Source: Hyaloperonospora brassicae
Lineage: Eukaryota > Oomycota > Peronosporomycetes > Peronosporales > Peronosporaceae
Direction: 5' to 3'
Assembly: GCA_947650285.1 (NCBI GenBank)
Contig: CANTFL010001231.1
Coordinates: 1-64,000, forward strand
DNA: 64,000 nucleotides
The notes beneath the pieces were generated by a model. That model ran no database searches. It saw nothing but the letters and a program-made list of their open reading frames with translations, and had not been told where the DNA came from. This document shows positions 56,226 through 64,000 of this stretch, in pieces. The translations under genes and the position numbers were made by a program. How positions within the stretch are numbered: the first letter of the stretch is position 1; every line of letters begins with the position of its first letter.

Positions 56226-57690
56226 ATTTAGGATGCGTGCGCATCCTGCGAGGCAACTCAATCGTGTATGCATTGCCCTTGCGATGCAACACTCGAAATG
56301 GCCCGATGTGTTTCGGCAGCAGTTTACTACTGCCGACACTAGTGACTGCATGTTCAGGTAAGTTTACCGTAGACAGTAGTACTAGGTCATTAACCTCAAA
56401 ATGAAAGAACATTTGCTCTTCCATTCTTGTCTGCGTTCCGTTCCTGGCAATCCACCGCATTTTCGATGACGTTCTAAACGAAACGGACTACCGCCTCTCG
56501 ATTCAGCAGGAAGTTATCTGCTGACTCGACATTTTATCATTCAGTGCGCTTCGTGCGCACTGCTAAGAGATTGTTCTCTTCTTCAGCGAGTTGGTCGTTT
56601 TCCTCGCTGGAATAATCGTTGACGATGCCAAATAATTCAGCATCTTCATCACTTTCTGATGTAGCAGCAGCCTTATTGCTACCGCTAAGGTCAATTGCGT
56701 CGATGTCCACATTATCGACATCGGTATCAAACGTATCGGCGCGTGCGATGATACGTGAGGAGCTATAGCCAAAACGGTTTTTGCTCGAGCGAGTCCCTTC
56801 CCTCTTTACCCAAAGTCACTCTGTATGAGTGCGGGAATACGTGGGTGGCGTAAGCCATTCACGTTGAACGGAGTATGCGTCGCGTACTCATGCACGGAGT
56901 TGTTGATGGCGAATTCGACCATCGGCAAGAATCACTCCAACTCGAAAAGAAGTGGACGTATCCTCGAAATTCCTCTCTTCGAGGATACGGGTTGCGCGTT
57001 TTGTCTAACCATTTGTTCAGGATGGTCAGAGGTTGACACATTTAACCGTGTTCCTAAAATGCGGAACACGAATTGCCAAAACTCCGCGGTAAACCGAGGA
57101 TCACGGTCGGATACGAGTTCACGGGGTAACCCGTGGAGTAAAAATCTGTGTCGGTCCAGAAACGCGCACAGCCGTGTGCAGTGATCAATCCGGGACCGCA
57201 GCAAGATGCAACATCTTGCTGAATCGGTCCACAAACACAAGAAGACAATTTTTTGTTTGTCTTCGGAAATCCCGAAAAAAGTTCATGGAAACGGACCTTC
57301 CACATTCTACCGGCACCGGCAGAGGTTGCAACAAACACGGGATGAAGGACTAGGCTTCACCCGTTGACAGACTTCGCAAGAACGAATGTACTTGCGCACA
57401 AACTGATAATGGCGGGGCCAGTAAAAGTCTTGACTTACCGTAAGGTAAGTCCTGTCTATACCACGAAGCCCACCTGATGGCGCATCGTGACATTCGAACA
57501 TGATGCGCAATCGCAAATTAAAATGATCAGGAACGATGGCACGGGTCGTGTCGTCGGTAACTGCTGTATAGTAGAGCATACCATTGCGAGATATATATCG
57601 ATCTAAAGAGGAACGGTATAGGGCCGGCAAATCCGACAAGGATTTCCGGGATGGGTTCGCAAGGTTCCCATCAAATGACATAGATTCGTA
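56142..57690 (-). pseudogene. Integrase of element C, broken
   Basis: Zinc region HDAPSGGLRGIDRTYLT...CEVCQRVKPSPSSR lies in 57307-57681. The core continues in other frames through 56932-57338 (LVSDRDPRFTAEFWQFVFR, with its catalytic Asp, and VSTSDHPEQM). The C-terminal block HIGPFRVLHRKGNAYTIELP and THPKFNVGRPRPYY lie in 56194-56460. Frames change at about 57300, 57050 and 56900, so it is inactive. The last part overlaps the end of the opposite-strand ORF. Confidence 0.8.
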
Positions 57691-59190
57691 TCTCCTGCGT
57701 ATGCCTTCCGCACGTCGTCGAGTAAAAGCGACGACGGCAGACTGACTGAAAGCGCCGCAATAGTGGGCCAGTCCTCACTATTGGGTTTGCACCCAGCTCG
57801 AAATCGGGCCGGCGCGGAAGCGCATCAGTGACAACGCTAAGTCGTCCTGGGGTATATTCGACGGAGAATTTGTACTCCGCGAAGAAAGACAGCCACCTCG
57901 CCATTTGTTGCGAGAGTTGTGGACTGTTTACGGCCGTGCTTAGTGGCGCCTGGTCCGTATACACGATGAACGGTCTATCTCCCAATAGATAGACGTGAAA
58001 CTAAGCCAGTGCGTACTTCATGGCAAGGAATACCTTGTCATGCACTGGGTAATTGCGCTCAGCTGCCTGCAGCTGACGCGACTGATAACACATGACGCGC
58101 TCTGCGCCATCTGCATCACATTGCATTAACGCACAGCCGATTGCAAAATCGCTGGCGTCACAGACCACATGAAATGATCTCTCCTGATCGGCCATCGCCA
58201 AGACGGGCGATTGCATCAATCTTTTCTTGATAATTTTAAAGGAACAATGACAGTCATCGTTTCATGTCCACTTCACATTTTTCTTGAGTAACCAAGAAAG
58301 ATGAACAGTCGTCTCGGCGTAATTGCTTGAGTTCTTGTGTAAGTACGCCGCTAAACCAAGGAACTTCCACATTACCTTTACATCTACTGGGACAGGCTAG
58401 TCGGTGATCGCCTTGGTCTTTTTGGGATCGGGGCGTACGCCGTATTTACCCACGATGCACCCAAGAAGTGGTATATCGCTAGCCACGAATATACACTTCT
58501 TGAGGTAGGTGTACAACTTATGCTTGCGCATAATTTGAAGAGCCTGACGACGTGAGTTCTGTGAACTTCAACGTCCGTCTTTCCGTCCATAGCCCGGCTA
58601 TGGACGAACACATCGTCGAAGTAACTCGGTGCGAAGTCTCGCACCGGTCTCAACAGATTTGTGACACATTTGTTGAATGTTTTAGGGGAGTAGCTCAGCC
58701 CCTGTGTCATCACTAGCCATTCCCATTACATACCGCTAGGGGTGCCCACTGCCTTGTACTGGAGGTCTCGTCCACGCATGAGGATCTGATAGAAGCCATC
58801 CGTCAGATCTATGGACGAAAAGATGGTACTCATTGACATACCGTCTATGATGACGTCCTTCCTCGGTATCGGCGTCTGAGCCGGTACCGTTGCAGCATTC
58901 GACTTGTTGAATGCGTGCACTATCCGCCATCCTCCTGTGGCCTTTTGCACACAGAATCTCGGAGAGCTATGAGGGGATGTTGATTCCCTCACATGGCCCG
59001 CTGCTAAGAGATCGGCAAAGAACTTGTCGATCAATAGTACTTGCTCACGAGGCAGTTGCCACTGCTTCATGACACAGTACTTCGAGCCCGGTTTGAGCTT
59101 GATCTCATGTCGAGGGCCTTTGTTATTAGGCAACTCGCAAGGTACGGATTCATGAAACACATCCCTGAATTCGATCAAATCCTTATACAA
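57671..59190 (-). pseudogene. Reverse transcriptase and RNase H of element C, broken
   Basis: RT open frame 58726-59190 (ELPNNKGPRHEIKLKPGSKY, VHAFNKSNAATVPAQ, SSIDLTDGFYQIL), then 58384-58713 in another frame with MMTQGLSYSPKTFN and the catalytic box SYFDDVFVHS, then the shifted connection. RNase H parts lie at 58001-58219 (VCDASDFAIGCALMQ, HDKVFLAMKYALA) and 57671-57985 (FIVYTDQAPLSTAV). Catalytic acids are kept better than in element E, but frames are broken at about 58715, 58380 and 57990. Confidence 0.82.
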
Positions 59191-60456
59191 AGGATTTGCC
59201 TGAAGCGACTCCCGGGATTGAGACTTTATCGCTCAATCCGAGTTTTCTCATCGATGACGCTTTCGCCCATCGATGAGCTGCTGAGAACCCGTTCGTTCTC
59301 GGCAAATACTGTTGCCGATCGGATATCGGCCACATACTCATCCTCTGTGACGAGTATGCAGGTCTGCTTGACTTTGCCACTACGCAGATCACGCAAGAAT
59401 CATTTCGGTTCTAGCGTTGGCAACTGAGTTATCTCCGAAGTTAACTTCGGAGGCACAATCAGATCAAGAAGTATAAGCGCCTATATTTGATCCTTCATTG
59501 ACCAAGGCGTTCAACGTATCGGTTTCTTCCTGGGAACTTGCTTCCACAGAATTCTGAGGGCCTGATCCTTCAGCAAGTGACTCTTGAGGGATTCCTTCCT
59601 CAATTACGTGGGGACTTATTACCTCGACGTCTTCTGACTGTGGCTGTGCAACCACAGTCAGGCACCGATCCTCTACGGTCGACTCTCCAGTCGACCTAGG
59701 ATTCCCATGTTGCCCTTTGGAGGCAACAGGTTTCTTACTTCTAAGATGCTGCCCGCTAGGCATGCATCCACGTCCCAGTCCACCCGACTTCTTCGAGTGG
59801 TGGACCTTCGGCGCAGCCTGTACTTCTGTACAGCCGCCGGGAGCCTGCTCCACAGTGTAGTGATTAACTAAACTGTGATCTTGTGCAGTCGTGCTAACGA
59901 CCGTACCGCAAGCGAGGACATCGCACCCACTCGCAGAACATCCACTCGCTTGTGGACGCTCCAAGATGTTCATCAGATGGCCATCTGATGAACAAGCGGC
60001 AGGCATCTTCACGGATCGATGCTGCCAGCTCACCCTTGGCTTGTATCTGAGCCAAGGTAATCCCAGGATGGCATCAAATTTGTCATCCAGATCCAGTACG
60101 ATGAATTCATCATCGTACTGTTCGCCCTCTAACGTGTAGTGGATTCCTACTACACGTTTCTCAACGGTAATCGATGCGCCTGTTGCAAGGCGCACCGTCA
60201 TCCTCGTGAGGGGAATGTCGCGCTCAACGAACTTGAGCCTACGACCCTCTAGTGACTGGCGACGAACAAAGTTGTTCGACGCCCCACAGTCTACTAGGGC
60301 ACGAAGCGACAAATCATTTGTCGCTTCCAATTTCAAGGTGATGAGCGAAACGTCATCACCAGGTGCAGAGACACACAATGATTGTGTATCTGGAGCAACT
60401 TTCGTCAAGAGATTTGCAAATTCCCTTGACGTTGCTGGATCAGTAGGGCGCACCAC
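59191..60456 (-). pseudogene. Aspartic protease region of element C
   Basis: The frame 59464-60456 (330 residues) is open and has RALVDCGASNNFVRRQSLEG as active site (Cys in place of Ser as in element B) and DKFDAILGLPWL. Compared with element B it has an extra segment of about 70 residues after the protease (from VEQAPGGCTEVQ, Gly/Ser/Lys-rich). 59191-59463 links to the RT in shifted frames. Confidence 0.78.
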
Positions 60457-60458
60457 CC

Positions 60459-61614
60459 CTACTGACCCCGACCATTTTTTGATGGTCCGTCTCGCTGTTG
60501 CGGCTTCGCAACAGCGCTGGACCCACGCCCATTGCCCTTTCTGGCAATTGGTCGTCCATTTCGCTCAGTACTGTTTGGTACTGGGCGTGGAGCACTACAC
60601 TCATATACGTAGTGTCCTAGCTTCTGACAGCGATTGCACCTCTGCAATCGCTTGTTGTTTGAAGAGCGAGGTCTCTCGCTCTCAACATAGCAGAGGTCCA
60701 TTGGTTCTGGACCTCCGATCTTTTGTCATCTTGGTAGACGATAAGAGTTTGAGCTAGCAAGGGCCTGTCTCATGCTAAAGTCTTCCTGTTCCGCGGCTGA
60801 TATCGCTTCTTCCGGCGTATTCAACTCACGGATGGAACAGGTGGTTTCTGACGGGCCATTCTGCGAGCACTTGCATGAACACCGTGATCAACGTGTGTTC
60901 ATGAACTGGGTTAGCAGTTATACTACTCGCGAGGAGTCGTATATGTTGAGCGTAAGCGTGCACATCACGCTTACCCTGATTGGGTTTCAGGAGCTCAGAA
61001 CGAGCCCTGAACTCAGCCCGTGGCGGCTCAAACGTTTGTCTTAGCCGGGAATTGAAGTTATCTAGCGAACTAAACACATTTGGGTCGCTACTCTCGAGCC
61101 CCAGGGACCAAGTTTTGGCACGTCCTGCCAAGTGGGTTTGAGCAAATGTGATTTTCATTTGCTCATCTTCGACGCGACGAGCCCTTAGGACTCTGTCGAG
61201 TTCGACAAACCACAGTAACAGGGAGTCTTCCGGGACTCCACTGTACTTGGAGATGTCAACCTTCATGATCTCGGGACGACGCGCATGTGCCGTGCCGCCC
61301 ACAGCAGCATGGAATTGCTGCTGTCTCAACAGTTCTGTCTGTTGAGCACCGAGTTCTCTCAACTGCTCGGCCTGTTGAGAGCCTTGCTGGTGAAGCAAGG
61401 CTACTTTCTCCCTTTCGGCGACAAGTTCAATTTGTATGAACCTGGCTATAGCGGCATGTTGTTGGTCTCTGTCTAGAGACCCCAACATGGCGTCAATGGC
61501 GAACTCGCCTACGGTAGAACTCATTCGTTCTACCGCACTCCATTCGATGTCACTCAAATGGTTAAATCCTTCACGCGTGGCGTGAAAGGTTTCTTCGTCC
61601 TCCAACATGTTCAT
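60459..61614 (-). pseudogene. Gag of element C
   Basis: The frame 60826-61614 gives 262 open residues starting MNMLEDEETFHATREG, with a coiled-coil-like Gln-rich middle (HQQGSQQAEQLRELGAQQTE). The capsid part follows (ISKYSGVPEDSLLLWFVELD, FEPPRAEFRARSELLK). After a break near 60760-60826 the zinc knuckle CNRCQKLGHYVYEC is found in 60459-60701. Nearly intact; one or two frame changes separate capsid from knuckle. Confidence 0.8.
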
Positions 61615-61658
61615 GTTGGATGCTGTGGTCCTTGGAAGGACTACAAAGTGCTACCAGG

Positions 61659-62052
61659 TGTAACGGGGCACACCCTTTCGTGAACTTGACGCAAGGGCTT
61701 AGGTGCCCCGACAGACGTACACGAGGCAAACGAGGAAGCGTAGATAAGGGAAAAGTAAAACTGTTGTATTAATATAATTAAGTCTTTTTGCTACTGTCTC
61801 TCTGTTTAACCTGACTTAATTATGTTAATATAACTGAGTGTATGGTGACGTCTCGTCACCACTCATTGCGCGCGTCCTGCGGCGATTGGTGGGTTGATAT
61901 CATCAAGATATCGACCAATGAGCAGACCCTTTGGTCGCTTCACCAATATCACCATTATCGGTGATATTGTTCAAAGAATATTCAACTAAATATTCTTTAT
62001 TGTCATTCTTTCTTTAAAGTGACAGTTCCATGTAACGGGCTGCCCCGTTACA
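61659..62052 (-). repeat. 5' LTR of element C (394 bp, subtype II)
   Basis: Starts TGTAACGGGGCACACCC and ends GGGCTGCCCCGTTACA on the plus strand. Inverted and almost identical to the solo LTR 36948-37341. The inner flank CTACAAAGTGCTACCAGG is the mirror of the primer site of element B. Confidence 0.9.
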
Positions 62053-63869
62053 ACAACAGCCATCGAGCTTCTCGAAATATCTGCAGAAGGGTGCAAAATG
62101 GCTGGATCGTGTTTCATGTCAACCCTTGGAAAATGAGTGATAAGCATGGTGAACTGGATAAATAGTCCTGATATTGCCAGAGCAGGAGACGTAACACGGG
62201 CGTGTGGGTGTCGTGATGATTTGATACCGTCACCACGTATTATATTTGACATAGCGTTCTATATATTATCACGAAACTTACACAATACTTTTTGGCTAGC
62301 TTTTAAAGGCGCCGGTCATGCAATGTTGTTGGTCAATGTGGGTGCGGTGACACGTGTCAACGCTGGTGCGCCACGAGTCCGAGGAAGGCCGTTGCTGTCT
62401 ACTTCATGTCTCATTGTACCTCTGTCAGATACGAATGATTTCTAACATGCCCAGGTTTTGACAGCATCGTCAGTCAGCCTAGTGTTCCATCTAAGCCTTC
62501 ATAAGCCATTGTGTAATTTCCGTTCAATTACGAGCAAGAATGACGCTAAGAGAAGTCCGGATCGAATGCCTGTCACGAGGTGGTAGATTAGATCGAATCC
62601 GTACAGGTTATACAATTGAGCTTGAGACCCAGTCCAACGTAGGGTTCCAACTTTTGCATGATAACGATCAAGTGCCTTTAGCAAAACACTATTCGGGTAA
62701 ATCGGTGGCTTGCGTTTGGAAATGATTGGCACAGAATTTGTGCTTGGCTACCATTTCTGCGTGTCAGACTCTCAGCATCACGAAGCCATCAGCCATTGAA
62801 AGCAACGCTCTCTGACGGCTGCTAGAGTTATTTGTGTCAACTACCCGAATACTTGGACATGTGAGTGTGTGGTATATCTGTCTCGTCCATCAAACCAGTG
62901 TGCGACTTAGCCTGTATGCAAAAAAATATGACAATTCTTCACGGGTTAAGCACTTCGCTAGTGCAATAGTCATCAAGTACCTACCATCTTCAGCAACAAT
63001 TAAACACATTACAATACATCTCGACAGATCCCCTAATAAAGACGAAGAAGACGATATCAGGTGAACGACCGAAAATCTGTCGGTGCCGCGGATGACCAGA
63101 CAAATTAAGTAACTATAGGGATGGCGTAACAACTTGCCTCTTCTAATTGAAAACAGAAAACGGTCACGTTGGTACGAAGAAGTACTAGCTATGCGCAGAC
63201 ACCTATTCATCGAACTTGCTTAACCGCTCTTCCCCACTTTAAGCTGTTTTGCATAAATTCTGTATGTATCGGGCTTTTGCCTGTGTATATCGCGTTTTTG
63301 TGGGATCCAAAACCATCATTTTCCATGGAGAGTAATGCACCAATGATGGGCGCTCGACGAAGCGCCATTTGTGCCAGGTAACTAAGGTCTATTTCGACGC
63401 AACACACTTCACGTTCGAAACGGTTTTTAACGCTATGCTTTTCAGGTTGACTTACCGCTTGGGCGTCACGTATTATTGAGCAGGGTTTAGATTTCTCTGT
63501 CGAGTAATGTTGTGTGGCTGCGATGCATCTCATAATGGAGTGGTATGGATTATAAGAAACGACGGGCCTTTGCTATGTGGATCCAGCCACCTTCAACAAA
63601 AATCATCATTCGAATTGCCGCTACTCCTACTGTAAGTGCTTTCACGAATGCTCTAAAGCATGTACATGTACACGGAAGGTATTATATCTATACTGTAATG
63701 GAGTGAGTCCGTTACATAAAATTGATACTGATGAACCATTTTTGGGTATTGTCTTTTTAGGTAATACTTAATCAACATCACTTGAGAAGAGGCGATGTTG
63801 GCGGCATAATACCCCCGAGGGTGAAATTCTTGGGTGATCCACTATTTGTATGATGTGAAGCACATTAAT
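62053..63869. other. Unassigned interval (1.8 kb)
   Basis: No firm gene. The plus-strand frame 63577-63771 is Cys-rich (YSYCKCFHECSKACTC) and may be a domain remnant. The frames at 62137-62445 and 62834-63064 show no domain. AT-rich in the second half. Confidence 0.4.
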
Positions 63870-64000
63870 CAAATCAATCACCAATCGCTGCTGTACGCGT
63901 GCAATGGGTGGTGAGCAAGAGACCCACATAGGAGATGGTACTTTGATAAAGTTAGATTAAGACGAAAGATGATGTTCAAAGAAAAAGAACTATATTAGGT
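63870..64000 (+). repeat. Diverged LTR fragment of the B/C family, cut by window end
   Basis: TCACCAATCGCTGCTGTACG and CAATGGGTGGTGAG (63876-63915) match the LTR core CCACCAATCGCTGCTAGACG...CAATGGGTGGTGAG of element B. The following text (TTAAGACG...TTCAAAG...ACTATATTA) is a weak match to the next part of the LTR, so the fragment may go on beyond the window. Confidence 0.6.

Larger units (their letters stand above)
54086..62052 (-). mobile_element. Ty3/Gypsy retrotransposon (element C) with antisense ORF and mismatched LTRs
   Basis: 8 kb, read right to left: 5' LTR 61659-62052, gag 60826-61614, zinc knuckle 60459-60701, protease 59464-60456, RT 58380-59190, RNase H about 57671-58260, integrase 56142-57690, opposite-strand ORF 54644-56225, 3' LTR 54086-54526. 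It is homologous throughout to element B in inverted orientation. Confidence 0.88.

Noticed and set aside
63817..63833. Possible 18S rRNA fragment (GGGTGAAATTCTTGG)
   Set aside because: The match to the conserved 18S string is only about 15-17 bases; both flanks do not resemble rRNA and sit near an LTR-like fragment.

Overview
This window looks like nuclear DNA of a plant-associated oomycete (Peronosporales: Phytophthora or a downy mildew). The grounds are compact genes with few short introns, many of whose donors read GTACG; a signal-peptide protein with an RxLR/WY-effector-like layout; a polycystin channel carrying RyR domains; and several degenerate Ty3/Gypsy LTR retrotransposons. I cannot name the species from sequence alone.

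Layout. About 1-11.2 kb is retrotransposon: a minus-strand Gypsy element cut by the window start (LTR 1624-2121), an RNase H fragment (2908-3405), and a full-length but frameshifted plus-strand Gypsy element (3419-11180) with two LTRs of about 442 bp. About 12.0-34.0 kb is a gene island in which I see no transposon. It holds a candidate secreted WY-type effector (12013-12978, +); a B-box/DUF2009 protein (13149-15340, -); PWP1 (16328-18069, +); the spliceosomal WD40 protein SMU1 (18327-20138, -); a TRP/polycystin-like channel with two C-terminal RyR domains (20285-24190, -); gamma-tubulin complex component GCP4 (24992-27809, -); proteasome subunit alpha-4/PSMA7 (28406-29567, +); oligosaccharyltransferase catalytic subunit STT3 (29959-32765, -); and ribosomal protein uS14/RPS29 (33797-34041, +). 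Exon structures were built by matching reading-frame phase to GT-AG (in one case GC-AG) sites. All the housekeeping models close without a frameshift.

From 34 kb to the end the window is again repeat-rich: a solo LTR with a perfect 5-bp target duplication (36125-36498); a second Gypsy lineage on the minus strand (36845 to about 41.4 kb) interrupted by another solo LTR (36948-37341) with loss of the integrase end; a complete pogo/Tigger-type DNA transposon with 21-bp TIRs and TA duplications but a dead transposase (41985-44299); a minus-strand Gypsy element with almost identical 482-bp LTRs but broken coding (45267-52850); and another minus-strand Gypsy element whose two LTRs belong to different subtypes (54086-62052).

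The genes are general cell functions (translation, protein turnover, splicing, rRNA maturation, glycosylation, microtubule nucleation) with no evident shared pathway. The effector candidate sits at the edge between the TE block and the gene island, as expected for a two-speed genome. The most unusual signal is an open reading frame on the strand opposite gag-pol, placed between the pol end and the 3' LTR. It is long in the element at 3.4-11.2 kb, is present as a recognisable homologue in the element at 54-62 kb, and has a positional counterpart in the element at 45-53 kb.
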